Assembly: GCA_005888755.1 (NCBI GenBank) | Contig: VBBQ01000028.1 | Coordinates: forward strand, 148,763 to 198,909 | DNA from: Candidatus Bathyarchaeota archaeon | Lineage (GTDB): Archaea; Thermoproteota; Bathyarchaeia; 40CM-2-53-6 | Direction of reading: 5' to 3' | DNA length: 50,147 bases | In this document: positions 1 to 8,225 of the stretch, one piece after another | How the letters are laid out: each line of letters begins with the position of its first letter | Numbering within the stretch: the first letter of the stretch is position 1 | Position numbers and translations under genes: made by a program | Notes under the pieces: model-generated | The model's input: the letters and a program-made list of their open reading frames with translations, nothing else | Told to the model about the DNA's origin: nothing | The model's database searches: none

Positions 1-83
1 AGCAAAGCGTTCCCAAAAGGGGCGGTAGACCCCGTAGTCTCGCTATCTCACCAAAGCCCAGACCGTGCCCTGAATCGCTGTCT

Positions 84-168
84 CGCCCATTATTAGCGCC
101 GGACGGGAATTGGTTTTGGAAAATAGGGGGTCTAAGCGACCCAGACCTCGCGTCCCATGAGTGCTAGT
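84..168 (-). terminator. 3'-end hairpin element, copy A
   Basis: This lies just after the stop of the leftward NAD synthetase gene. Read on the minus strand it forms a hairpin (GAGGTCT pairing with AGACCCC) followed by the T-rich run TATTTTCC, like an intrinsic terminator. A second, clearly related copy lies after the stop of the oxidoreductase beta gene at 8099-8182. The two share CGCCCA, AATAGGGG, AGCGAC and GACCTCGCG in the same order, so similarity extends past the hairpin. A conserved terminator, a 3'-UTR element or a small RNA are all possible. Confidence 0.45.
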
Positions 169-175
169 TTCCGAG

Positions 176-1021
176 CTATTCGAGCCGAGGTAACCGGAGA
201 TCATCTCCTGGTGTCCGATAGCCTAGCTTCATGGCCAAAGGAGGGCGCCTTTTATGTTCCGACTTCAACCAGCGTTCTCGAACTCTCCTGACTAACGTCA
301 GTTTCAACCCTGTCTCCTCCGCAATCCCCTCAGGTGTCAACCATCTCTCGAGTCCCCAGAGAATCCTGTCCAGCTTCTCATAGCTGAGCCCCAACTCTTT
401 CTCCGCTGTCTGACCCGGCCATAGCTCAGGGCTCGAGGCTTTCACGCGGATCCTCTCGGGAATACCCAGATGTCTCGCCAGGTTACGAACAGACGTCTTG
501 TAGAGGTCCGCGAGAGGCTGTATGTCGCAGGCTCCATCGCCAAACTTGGTGAAGTAGCCCAGCATGATCTCGCTCTTGTCACCGGTCCCCACGACAAGAC
601 CATGTTCAGTGTTGGCGAAGTAGTACAAGACCGCGGCGCGGAGCCGCGCCTTGACATTGCCCCAAGGAATTCCCCTCGCCTTCTTCGCGTCCAGCGTACT
701 TTGAGAGGCTCTGACAATCGGCGTAATGTCAATGATCTTGAACCGCATCCGATACTTCGACGCGACCAACCTCGCATCCTCCAGAGCCTTGTTATTCCTC
801 GTCTCCTTCTCCGGCAGATTAATGCCCAGAACCCGCTGGCCACCTATAGCCAGCGCACAAAGCGCTGCGGTGACGCTGGAATCGAGACCCCCAGACATTC
901 CTACGACAAGGCATCTTGCGCCTGTTTCTTCAAGGTGAGTTGTGAGGAATCTTTCGAGTCTAGTTACTGTTTCTTCAGGTTCCCGAATGGCAAAAGGATC
1001 TTCGCCGAACCTGGAGGACAT
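176..1021 (-). CDS. nadE: NH3-dependent NAD+ synthetase
   Basis: This cytosolic enzyme catalyses the last step of NAD+ synthesis, amidation of deamido-NAD+ with ATP and ammonia. The 281-residue protein carries the N-type ATP-pyrophosphatase P-loop SGGLDSS at residues 43-49. It also has the family motifs GTGDKSE (about 145-151), KFGDGACD (about 159-166) and SPELWPGQTAEKELG (about 197-211). Its length matches the ammonia-dependent form; no glutaminase domain is present, so ammonia is the expected nitrogen donor. The start is ATG. The stop is followed directly by hairpin element copy A. The next gene upstream, the AAA ATPase, is in the same orientation 43 bp away, so co-transcription is possible. 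Confidence 0.95.
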   Translation of the reverse strand: MSSRFGEDPFAIREPEETVTRLERFLTTHLEETGARCLVVGMSGGLDSSVTAALCALAIGGQRVLGINLPEKETRNNKALEDARLVASKYRMRFKIIDITPIVRASQSTLDAKKARGIPWGNVKARLRAAVLYYFANTEHGLVVGTGDKSEIMLGYFTKFGDGACDIQPLADLYKTSVRNLARHLGIPERIRVKASSPELWPGQTAEKELGLSYEKLDRILWGLERWLTPEGIAEETGLKLTLVRRVRERWLKSEHKRRPPLAMKLGYRTPGDDLRLPRLE

Positions 1022-1064
1022 AGTCCTCCACCATCAAGCCAGTGTAATAAGCCGAGAGGTTTGC

Positions 1065-2324
1065 CTAGCTGAAGATACGTGAGCCGCGATCTTCCGAGGC
1101 GAGGCTTTTGAACAATGGAAGCATCCTGTCCATTGTCACCCAGCGTTCACCTGCAAACGAAGCTTCGCTCGCCGCTTCTTGGACAATGTTCTTGAGGTCC
1201 CGAGGCGTGACAATATACTGTTCACGAACCGTAACTCCCCGTTCAGGAATCGAGGCCTCGTACAATTGCTTCCTGGACCTGATCGTACGCCATACTCCCT
1301 CGAACGCCTCATCAGTCAATCCTCCCTTATAGTTCGAGATTGACGGGTCTAGCTCAACCTTGGAACAGTAGAAGTCTAACAATCGCTTCACTTCCTCCAT
1401 CGATCTCGGGGGTGGAACGTAGATGATCCGTTTGATTCGGTCCAGAAGAGCCGTATCGATGACGCTCGGATAATTCGTGGCAAATATGACCGACACGTTT
1501 CTGTTGACGTGGAAGCCTTCTCCAAGCTCGGTGAGAATCTGGTTGAGCATTCCCTGAACATCCCTTCCAGCATCCGTCGTCGCCTCCATCCTTGCACGTC
1601 CAATAGCATCAGCCTCATCGATAAAGAGGACTGTTGGAGCCGATTCTCGAGCGAGCTTGAAGACTTCCTTGACGTTCTTCGCCGACTCGCCCAGCCATTT
1701 CGACACTATCTCGTAGCTCTCTATTTTCAAGAAACTGGTCTCTTGACCCCTCTGGCCGATCGTGCCCGCAACCGCCTTCGCCATGTACGTCTTGCCAGTA
1801 CCCGGCGGACCGAATAGGAGTATGGACCCAGCCTCTTCCAGCATCCTTGGATCGCGGATAATTTGCTCACGTCGGGTTCGGACTTGAGGGTCAAGTATCC
1901 ACTCGACCGCCTGTCTCAGACTGAGAAGCTCTTTTTCCAGCCCAACGACATCCTCGTAGAAAACCTTAGGCGATTTCTCCACTTGATACTCTAACAGCGA
2001 GCGTTCGCGCAGCCGGTCAATTACATCGACAATAACCCCCTTGGTGGGAGAGAGAACCGCATCAACTTCGGTAGACACTTTCTCCCTAATCTCGGGAGGT
2101 ATGCTCACCTGAAATGCTTGGCCTCCTGATAACCGGACCAGCGCCATGTCTCCCTTGACCTCTTCGATAGTCCCAATCGGGCGCATACCTTGCTTGAGCT
2201 CCTCCATGAGGTTGTGGTATCTGCGGAGCTCGGTCTGGAGATACTCTATCTGCCGTTCCTTTCTGGTCAGTTCTCTTTCGAGGTCTAATGCAGGAGGAAA
2301 TTCTGGCGAGTTTTGCTCGGCCAT
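1065..2324 (-). CDS. PAN/ARC-like AAA ATPase (divergent)
   Basis: A 419-residue AAA+ ATPase with the layout of proteasome-activating nucleotidases: an N-terminal coiled coil (about 14-46), an OB-like beta domain (about 48-105), then one AAA module. Walker A GPPGTGKT is at 172-179, Walker B VLFIDEADA at 232-240 and sensor 1 (FATN) at 281-284. Two features are unusual. The second region of homology reads ALLDRIKRIIYVPPP and lacks the RPGRF segment that normally carries the arginine finger. The C terminus ends GSRIFS rather than in the HbYX tail used to open proteasome gates. I infer a hexameric unfoldase or remodelling ATPase related to PAN, but a proteasome partner is not supported by the tail. 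The start is ATG, with a TATA-like box about 35 nt upstream. Confidence 0.8.
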   Translation of the reverse strand: MAEQNSPEFPPALDLERELTRKERQIEYLQTELRRYHNLMEELKQGMRPIGTIEEVKGDMALVRLSGGQAFQVSIPPEIREKVSTEVDAVLSPTKGVIVDVIDRLRERSLLEYQVEKSPKVFYEDVVGLEKELLSLRQAVEWILDPQVRTRREQIIRDPRMLEEAGSILLFGPPGTGKTYMAKAVAGTIGQRGQETSFLKIESYEIVSKWLGESAKNVKEVFKLARESAPTVLFIDEADAIGRARMEATTDAGRDVQGMLNQILTELGEGFHVNRNVSVIFATNYPSVIDTALLDRIKRIIYVPPPRSMEEVKRLLDFYCSKVELDPSISNYKGGLTDEAFEGVWRTIRSRKQLYEASIPERGVTVREQYIVTPRDLKNIVQEAASEASFAGERWVTMDRMLPLFKSLASEDRGSRIFS

Positions 2325-2344
2325 GCAGCTTCTGCTCTAACATA

Positions 2345-2364
2345 CCCCTTCGGGGAATAAATAG
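2345..2364 (-). promoter_or_regulatory. Promoter of the AAA ATPase gene with GC hairpin
   Basis: On the minus strand CTATTTATT (2356-2364) is a good archaeal TATA box about 32-40 nt before the ATG, predicting a leader of about 10 nt. Between the box and the predicted transcription start is the inverted repeat CCCC-TTC-GGGG (2345-2355), a possible operator. The operator role is inference. Confidence 0.45.
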
Positions 2365-2501
2365 ATATGGGCTTGCCCTGCGACCCAACTTTATGGTCTT
2401 TCAAATGGAGACCAAATTGGAGACTCGACAAAGATCCCCGTTTTCAAGAAATTGAGAATGGACAGCAATCCGTTGTTGCAAATAGAGAACGCGTTTCGCG
2501 T

Positions 2502-3269
2502 CTAGCTGCCGATCATCGTCCCCACGTTCGGCCTTTTCCGCAGAAACCCGAACCGCGGAAGCTGCAATTGAATCCCAATGCCGCTTTTGATATCGAACCG
2601 TACGAGTCGTGGGATGATCTGCCGACGATCCATTTTCCTGACGAGCAAATATCGACGCAACACCTGATGTTCCTCTACCATTCGCAGTTCTACCACACCG
2701 TCCACAAGACTCTCAACCTTATGGAAAAGTTCCGGCTGCACGCTCCCAGTTGAGAGAGTAGCGATCATTTTTCCTCCAACCTTCTTGACTTTGGCAGCAA
2801 TACTCTGAAGAAAGCTGACGGCATGTTTCGGCTCAGTTTCGCTGAAAATAGGCATCAATGAATCAACTATGATAGTAACTTGGTGATTCCCCATCTTTTC
2901 CATTAGAGAGGTAAGATGGATGCTAACGTTGGTCAAGTCGAAGGGCTGCGGAACCACTCCTTCGGTAACTCCCGCCGTAGCTGAGTAACAATCCATAATG
3001 CTCAGCTTGTTCAGCAACTGGTACTTTCTTGGATCCCAGCCGAACTGGCTCATTCTCTCGAGGATATTGGCAGGAAATGTGTCGTAGGTTACAATGATAC
3101 AGGGCCTCGACCTCTGAAGCTCCTCATAGAGAATCTGTTGTGCAAGAGTGGTTTTCCCGCTACCCGGGTCGCCTGTGATTAGCACAGAGGACGAGTCAGG
3201 CAGACTTCCTCCTATGAGCTCATAGAATCCTTTGAAGGGAGAGGAACCGTCCAGTTGTGAGTTCACCAA
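2502..3269 (-). CDS. KaiC-like RecA-superfamily ATPase
   Basis: A 255-residue single-domain RecA-fold ATPase of the archaeal KaiC/GvpD type. Walker A GDPGSGKT is at 33-40 and Walker B VTIIVDSL at 131-138; the fold continues to about 230. Such proteins are common in archaea and are usually signalling or regulatory ATPases without an assigned substrate. Only one of KaiC's two domains is present, so this is not a clock KaiC. The start is TTG followed directly by GTG, and either could be used. The C-terminal 25 residues are basic and outside the usual fold. It is followed, 177 bp downstream in the same direction, by the AAA ATPase gene. Confidence 0.8.
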   Translation of the reverse strand: MVNSQLDGSSPFKGFYELIGGSLPDSSSVLITGDPGSGKTTLAQQILYEELQRSRPCIIVTYDTFPANILERMSQFGWDPRKYQLLNKLSIMDCYSATAGVTEGVVPQPFDLTNVSIHLTSLMEKMGNHQVTIIVDSLMPIFSETEPKHAVSFLQSIAAKVKKVGGKMIATLSTGSVQPELFHKVESLVDGVVELRMVEEHQVLRRYLLVRKMDRRQIIPRLVRFDIKSGIGIQLQLPRFGFLRKRPNVGTMIGS

Positions 3270-3469
3270 GGGAAAGTTAACCGTCGAAGCTACTATTTTC
3301 TGTCAGAGCCTCCTCGGCGTATGAATGGGGATTGTAACCTAGACTCGCATCAAAGAGTGACCGAGATCGTGAAGAGCAGGTATTGCGGTCTGAGTTTGTC
3401 CGATCATCAGTTGCGTTATCTTAGCTCTCGGGGATTATTCAGAGAGAATTGTTCTGGCGTGAGCGGGTC

Positions 3470-3616
3470 CTAGTCTAACTCATTCTCGAAATGGCTCGTT
3501 TCAATCCTCATTCGAGAGTGCAACTCAAGAAGATTCATCAGCGTCGCAATGTCGTCGAGGTCTTCGGCCATCTCATTCTGTTTGGGGTTTTCCCCGTCCA
3601 TGCCGCCCCGACGCAT
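3470..3616 (-). CDS. Small acidic protein, 48 aa (putative)
   Basis: An ATG-to-TAG frame of 48 codons beginning MRRGGMDGENPKQNEM and ending in a leucine/methionine-spaced acidic helix (LDDIATLMNLLELHSRM) that could form a short coiled coil. I do not recognise the family. The main support is the promoter: a clear TATA-like box lies 26 nt upstream of the ATG, exactly where a leaderless archaeal gene would have it. The 200 bases between it and the KaiC-like gene show no further coding signal. Confidence 0.5.
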   Translation of the reverse strand: MRRGGMDGENPKQNEMAEDLDDIATLMNLLELHSRMRIETSHFENELD

Positions 3617-3636
3617 ACTGTTTCTAATCGGCTGCT

Positions 3637-3646
3637 AGTATAAGGA
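3637..3646 (-). promoter_or_regulatory. TATA box for the 48-aa gene
   Basis: The minus strand reads CCTTATACTA here. Its centre is about 26 nt before the ATG at 3616, which predicts transcription starting at or next to the start codon (a leaderless mRNA). Confidence 0.5.
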
Positions 3647-3731
3647 TTATCATTTTCACGAGCAATAGCTCAAGTCAGGCAGAAAAACGAGGCGGGGAAG
3701 AAGTCTTGAAGAAAAGAGGATGCCAGAAAAA

Positions 3732-4748
3732 CTAGATCTTGGGGGGAGGCGCTGTCCTTCGCACTTTGACCGCCAAGAGAATCAGAAAAAGTGCCACGCC
3801 GAATATTGTCAACAGAACAATCGCTGAAACGACCGGGGCAGAGGTAGTCCCACCTACGTTTAGAGCTATAGTGCTGACCGCGGAGATTGAAGCGTCTTCC
3901 GACCAGGTTCCCTGGTCTTGTCCTTGATACAAAACATGCGCCGAATAAGGCCCAATTGGAACATCGCCTAGCTGAACCAGTCCCTGATTATCGGTCGTAA
4001 ACATTCTACTCGTCGCATTGGCGAAGGTAATCGTTACGGAAGCTCCTTGAATCGGGTTGTTCAACTTATCGACAACTTTGACCGAGGCCGAGTAAGCACT
4101 TACTGTAACAGCAACTGATGCCGAAGCCGAAGAAAGGTCAAGAGGCACAGGGGCAAGCAGGGCTCCTTGGTAACCTTCCCAAGTCGCCGAGGTAACTGTC
4201 CAGGATGTAGCTGAGAGCCACTGAGCCGAATATGCTGACGTTGTTATCGTCGATACGCTACTTGACAATACAACAGAAGTTGGAGCAGGAGTCAATGATT
4301 GTCCCGCAACATCCTTGAAGGTCAAAGTGTACTGGAACTGTTTGTCAAACTTCGCTGTGAACGGCCCGCCATCAGACGATCCTGTATAATTGAAGAGCAT
4401 GATCGGAGTCCGCATCATCAGGGTTGGCGTCCACTGCAAACTAGAATGTGTCCATTCATTCCAGACGTAGCGAGCTCCTGAGGGTGCCGACAGAGTCGTG
4501 TTTAGAACGGTAAGAGTATGCTGACTATTGTTTAGGAACGAGAATGTGTGCGGTAAGGAATAGACTGAGCCAGTATTGTTGTCCAGCTCAACATATACAA
4601 TTCCGTCTGCAGCCGGCACGGTCGTGTCCGCTTTGAGCCGGCAGGTAGTAATGCATCCGTTGGTTGCGTGGACATTGACTAAGAACAGCGGGACGAACAT
4701 AACTGAAAGTGCTAACACTAGTAATGAGGCGTATGCCGTCTTCTTCAA
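3732..4748 (-). CDS. Membrane-anchored secreted protein with carboxypeptidase-regulatory-like domain
   Basis: A 338-residue exported protein. Residues 1-28 form a signal peptide (MKKTAYASLLVLALSVMF...). The ectodomain is rich in Ser, Thr, Val and Asn. Around residues 222-295 is a beta domain of the carboxypeptidase regulatory type (KVVDKLNNPIQGASVTITF, then TTDNQGLVQLGDVPIGPYS). One transmembrane helix near the C terminus (about 305-327) is followed by a basic tail (KVRRTAPPPKI), so the protein should be held in the membrane with its body outside. The start is TTG. I do not recognise the rest of the ectodomain. It matches the style of the surface proteins in the right half of the window but has no cohesin or dockerin signature. 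Confidence 0.75.
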   Translation of the reverse strand: MKKTAYASLLVLALSVMFVPLFLVNVHATNGCITTCRLKADTTVPAADGIVYVELDNNTGSVYSLPHTFSFLNNSQHTLTVLNTTLSAPSGARYVWNEWTHSSLQWTPTLMMRTPIMLFNYTGSSDGGPFTAKFDKQFQYTLTFKDVAGQSLTPAPTSVVLSSSVSTITTSAYSAQWLSATSWTVTSATWEGYQGALLAPVPLDLSSASASVAVTVSAYSASVKVVDKLNNPIQGASVTITFANATSRMFTTDNQGLVQLGDVPIGPYSAHVLYQGQDQGTWSEDASISAVSTIALNVGGTTSAPVVSAIVLLTIFGVALFLILLAVKVRRTAPPPKI

Positions 4749-5148
4749 CAGATATACCCACTAACGTTTGAGAAAACGAGAACTCTACGCTTTAGGGAAT
4801 CTCTAACCACGATCATACAGCCTAGGGTACTACCAGGCTTTTGAACGGTGGTAAGGTGAAGCTGGAGTCCACCAACCTTCCCCGATCAGCCCATGGGTGC
4901 AACTCGGGCCCTTGTTTTCCTACGTCCCCTCTTCCTTCAGCAAGACTCTCCCCACTTCTCGATGGAGCGAGACGCTTGGTTTCCGGCAATGCAGATGCTT
5001 AGAAACCTCCGAGCGGCATATCGAGAGAACTGTCCAGAGAATCTGAATCCCCAATCTCGCCCGATAATATCTGCGAAAACCCGAACCTAACGAGCTCCGA
5101 CCGGAATAGAAAGTTAGATATTGCAGATAGCTGACTGATACTTCAGCT
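4749..5148. other. Intergenic region between divergent genes
   Basis: Four hundred bases separating the leftward anchored protein from the rightward BlaI-type gene. I see no convincing gene. A plus-strand frame at 4893-5090 lacks recognisable motifs and promoter support. TTAGATATTG (about 5112-5121) is a TATA-like box 28-37 nt before the TTG of the BlaI-type gene. Confidence 0.4.
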
Positions 5149-5529
5149 TTGGAGCTTGGAGATCTAGAAGCAGCGGTTCTCGGGACAGTTGTCCGGCTGG
5201 GAAACGCTTCTGCCCGCCAAGTCGCCCAAGACCTTCACTCTACACGCGGACTTGCGTATACAACGATCAGTACGACACTGGATCGTCTATACAAGAAAGG
5301 TATCTTGGCACGGGACGAAGCCGTTGGCAGAGGAGGGTCCAGATACGTCTATCGCCTCCACTCCGAGGACAAGGTCAAAGGTCGTGTCGTGAAGGGATTC
5401 GTCGACAGGCTGCTGACTGCCTTCGGACCTAGCATAATCTCTACCCTACACGACTACATGGATGAGATTCCTAAGGAGGATCTGAAGAGACTGGAAGAGA
5501 AAGTTCGAAGGGAGTCCGGGCAACGATAA
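5149..5529 (+). CDS. BlaI/MecI/CopY-family transcriptional repressor
   Basis: A 126-residue winged-helix protein of the BlaI/MecI family. It opens ELGDLEAAVLGTVVRLG, matching the first helix of the family. The recognition region is YTTISTTLDRLYKKGILARD (residues about 38-57) and the wing is GGSRYVYRLHSE. The C-terminal helices (about 80-120) would dimerise. In bacteria such repressors are cleaved through a partner BlaR1/MecR1 protease. Here a membrane metalloprotease gene follows immediately and overlaps or abuts the stop codon, so the pair probably works together. The start is TTG. The inducing signal is unknown. Confidence 0.88.
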   Translation: MELGDLEAAVLGTVVRLGNASARQVAQDLHSTRGLAYTTISTTLDRLYKKGILARDEAVGRGGSRYVYRLHSEDKVKGRVVKGFVDRLLTAFGPSIISTLHDYMDEIPKEDLKRLEEKVRRESGQR

Positions 5530-5531
5530 GC

Positions 5532-6434
5532 CTGGAGCTTTACTCCGCCTATTTTCTTTCAATAGCGACCCTGGGAATTGTAACTGTCGTTCTGATAATC
5601 CAAGCCTCCTCCTACATCGCTTACCGATCGAGCAAGGGAAATCCTCTACGAAGATCCATGATGCTCTATCCAATTCTATCCTCCTCTGTTTTCTTTTGGT
5701 CTTTTCTCGGAATCAGCCTTGTCGTTTGCACCCTTTTCCTCGATTCATACGAATGGCAAAGGCAACGAACGGTAGAACTCGTATTCGGAAGCTCGCTGGT
5801 CGCATCTCTCGGGATCGCTTCTCTTTTGTCTCTTGTTGCGAGGAAATTCGCGTTCCCTAGGATGCTTGAAGGCATGATTGCGGGATCTCTCTCAGCCTCT
5901 ACCGTGAGCGAGACCTGTGCAGATCTTTGCAGAAAGATGAACATCCAAGGAGTCGATCTTAGAGAAGCAACAGTTGGAAACGCCTTCTCCCTTAAAAACA
6001 ACGGACGGAACGTTGTGGCAGTCTCCCCGGAAATGGTCGCATCAATGTCCTCGACAGAGGTTGAGGCGGTCGTCGCTCACGAGCTATCTCATTTGAAGAA
6101 CAACGACTCTCAGGAAAAAGGATTCGCCAGGTTGGCCAAGTTGGCTTTTGCTTTTGATCCGATCCTACATCTTGTTGAGGCGGCAGTTCATAGAGAACGA
6201 GAACTCTTGGCGGACCAGTCATCGGTCAAATACACAGGAAAACCCTTGGCCCTCGCGTCCGCCTTGCTGAAAGTTCATTCAGCCTATCATGCCCACTTAC
6301 CTGGGCCAGGTGCCGGGCTGTTCGTGGGTCACAACTCAAAGGGCTTACTCAGCAGATATCCCGACCTTGATCGAAGAGTCCAGCTTTTGATCAACATGGC
6401 TCGCGAGATAAAGACGCAAACGATTCCTTCCTAG
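5532..6434 (+). CDS. BlaR1-like M56/M48 membrane metalloprotease
   Basis: A zinc metalloprotease with the HELSH motif at residues 141-145 counted from the ATG at 5658, and HRERELLAD (about 178-186) supplying the third ligand. Hydrophobic helices lie before the catalytic domain (about 5-30 and 40-62 from the ATG). The open frame continues upstream of that ATG and encodes another membrane helix (YSAYFLSIATLGIVTVVLII), so the ATG start would remove real coding sequence. No ATG, GTG or TTG occurs in frame before it back to the stop at 5472. Translation must begin at a non-canonical codon, CTG at 5532 (used here) or ATA at 5526 overlapping the repressor's TAA. No penicillin-sensor domain is present. 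Likely role: signal-dependent cleavage of the upstream repressor. Confidence 0.8.
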   Translation: MELYSAYFLSIATLGIVTVVLIIQASSYIAYRSSKGNPLRRSMMLYPILSSSVFFWSFLGISLVVCTLFLDSYEWQRQRTVELVFGSSLVASLGIASLLSLVARKFAFPRMLEGMIAGSLSASTVSETCADLCRKMNIQGVDLREATVGNAFSLKNNGRNVVAVSPEMVASMSSTEVEAVVAHELSHLKNNDSQEKGFARLAKLAFAFDPILHLVEAAVHRERELLADQSSVKYTGKPLALASALLKVHSAYHAHLPGPGAGLFVGHNSKGLLSRYPDLDRRVQLLINMAREIKTQTIPS

Positions 6435-6442
6435 GGAAGGCT

Positions 6443-6451
6443 CTTTTATAG
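6443..6451 (+). promoter_or_regulatory. TATA box of the aldehyde dehydrogenase gene
   Basis: CTTTTATAG is centred about 28 nt before the TTG at 6476. This spacing predicts transcription starting at the start codon, that is a leaderless mRNA, and supports TTG as the true start. Confidence 0.55.
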
Positions 6452-6475
6452 CCTCACCCGGTTTGGAGTACAGAC

Positions 6476-7933
6476 TTGACAGTTCAGATTCAGAAGTACA
6501 AGATGCTGATTGGCGGAGAGTGGAAGGACAGCTCTAACGGTGCTGTCTCATCAATCCTTGACCCTTCGAACAACGAGGTTGTCGCCGAGGTTCCACGAGC
6601 CACCAAGCAAGATGCGAAAGCCGCAGTCGAGAGTGCAAGGTCAGCACTTGAGTCGACGGGCTGGGTCGACATCGATCCAAGCAAGAGAGGACGTCTCCTC
6701 ACCAAGCTCACCGGTCTAGTCAGGGAGGGTTCAGAACAACTGGCTAGACTTGAGTCTCTGAGCGAGGGTAAGACTCTCCGAGAGTCAAAGGGTGACGTAG
6801 CTTGGGCGGCGAGAGCATTCGAGTACTGGGCCGGATTGGCCGACAAAATTGAAGGAGAAACCATACCGGTACCTACAAAACGGTTGAACTACACTCTTCG
6901 AGAACCGCTCGGAGTAACCGTGCACATTGTTCCTTGGAACTATCCGATTGCACTAGCTGCGAGAAGTTTGGCACCCGCCATTGCTGCGGGGAACACAGTT
7001 GTCATGAAGCCATCTGAGATTACGCCTCTAACAGCTATCATGCTGGGAGATCTAGCGCTCAAGGCTGGCATCCCCAAAGGAGTCATCAATATTGTAACGG
7101 GATCAGGCGCAGATGTTGGCGGAGCCCTCGTTTCCGACCCGCAAGTGGACGGGATCGTATTCACGGGGTCTGCTGAGACTGGAAAGCAGGTAATGGAATC
7201 CGCGGCGAAGAATGTTACTCGAGTTCTCTTGGAGTTAGGTGGGAAGAACCCTCACATCGTTTTCCCCGACGCTGACCTGACGAAGGCCGCTAAGAGTGTG
7301 AAAGAAGGAATCTTTACCAACGCTGGACAGATGTGCTGGGCCGGATCTAGAGCCTTCATTCATGAGAATGTGTACGACAGCTTCGTAAAGGATCTCGTTG
7401 CCAAGACCCGAGCGATAAGAGTCGGGCCTGGCACGGACGAAACCAGCGAGATGGGACCATTAGCCTCGAAATCCCGCCAAGACATTGTACTAGCATTTGT
7501 CGAAGACGGCCTCGAAGAAGGGGCTAGCCTTCTCTGCGGAGGGAAAAAGCCGACCGACCCGAGATTGCAGAAGGGGAATTTCGTCGAACCCACCATCTTC
7601 GAGAATGTCAACGGTAAGATGAAAATTGGCTGTGACGAGATTTTCGGACCCGTCCTCAGCATTACCAAGTTCAAGACCTTAGAGGAGGTTGTTGCCTTGG
7701 CCAATGAGACAGATTACGGACTCTACGGAGGAGTTTGGACAAGCAACTTGAAAGTAGCTCATGAGCTCGCGGCTCGTCTCCAAGTTGGTGGACTAGCGGT
7801 TAACGAGTATTTGGTGACTTTTCCTCAGACCCCGTTCGGCGGCTACAAGGACAGCGGTATCGGGCATGAAAATGGGATACGCTCGTTAGAATTCTACACG
7901 CGGACCAAGAACGTCTCGATAAACCTGTCATAG
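6476..7933 (+). CDS. NAD(P)-dependent aldehyde dehydrogenase
   Basis: A full-length 485-residue ALDH-superfamily enzyme oxidising an aldehyde to the acid with NAD(P)+. Key residues are visible: oxyanion Asn155 in PWNYP, Lys178 in MKPSE, the FTGS cofactor motif (229-232), general base Glu253 in LLELGGKNP, and nucleophile Cys287 in NAGQMCWAGSR. The EIFGPVLSI motif follows towards the C terminus. The sequence resembles the betaine/aminoaldehyde/phenylacetaldehyde dehydrogenase group, but substrate cannot be read from it. The TTG start is favoured by the TATA box. It is a single-gene unit, followed by about 290 bases of non-coding DNA that end in hairpin element copy B. Confidence 0.93.
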   Translation: MTVQIQKYKMLIGGEWKDSSNGAVSSILDPSNNEVVAEVPRATKQDAKAAVESARSALESTGWVDIDPSKRGRLLTKLTGLVREGSEQLARLESLSEGKTLRESKGDVAWAARAFEYWAGLADKIEGETIPVPTKRLNYTLREPLGVTVHIVPWNYPIALAARSLAPAIAAGNTVVMKPSEITPLTAIMLGDLALKAGIPKGVINIVTGSGADVGGALVSDPQVDGIVFTGSAETGKQVMESAAKNVTRVLLELGGKNPHIVFPDADLTKAAKSVKEGIFTNAGQMCWAGSRAFIHENVYDSFVKDLVAKTRAIRVGPGTDETSEMGPLASKSRQDIVLAFVEDGLEEGASLLCGGKKPTDPRLQKGNFVEPTIFENVNGKMKIGCDEIFGPVLSITKFKTLEEVVALANETDYGLYGGVWTSNLKVAHELAARLQVGGLAVNEYLVTFPQTPFGGYKDSGIGHENGIRSLEFYTRTKNVSINLS

Positions 7934-8098
7934 ACGCCCGCACCGATTCAAGACTCCGACATTTTTCACCATGATCGCCCCATTTCCAGCCCTGATTCAA
8001 GATCTGAACAGGCGGATCTATTACAACGATTAATCCAGGCTGTAGACGAGGATGACTCACTATCTATCTAAGCCCGAATTGTGCTTTGATCGTTCTGT

Positions 8099-8182
8099 CC
8101 CGCCCACTATCAATGCCAGACAGAAAGTGTTCCCGGAAAAATAGGGGTCTTAGCGACTAGACCTCGCGCCGCAAGTACGAGA
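8099..8182 (-). terminator. 3'-end hairpin element, copy B
   Basis: This is the second copy of the element at 84-168 and again lies just downstream of the stop of a leftward gene, here the oxidoreductase beta subunit. The minus strand gives a stem GAGGTCT/AGACCCC with an 8-base loop followed by TATTTTTCC. Between it and the stop is another short hairpin, CGAAGC-7-GCTTCG at 8185-8203. Position and T-run suggest a transcript end; conservation beyond the stem suggests something more. Confidence 0.45.
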
Positions 8183-8225
8183 GTCGAAGCCTGCTCAGCT
8201 TCGGAACGGCTCAGGTTTTCCCGAT

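Noticed and set aside
470-1072. 200-codon plus-strand frame
   Set aside because: Antisense to the NAD synthetase, which is fully supported by motifs.
2367-2753. 128-codon plus-strand frame
   Set aside because: It overlaps the end of the KaiC-like gene on the other strand, shows no motif, and the KaiC-like frame has clear Walker motifs.
4893-5090. Plus-strand frame of 65 codons
   Set aside because: No motif, no ribosome-binding signal and no TATA box at the right distance.
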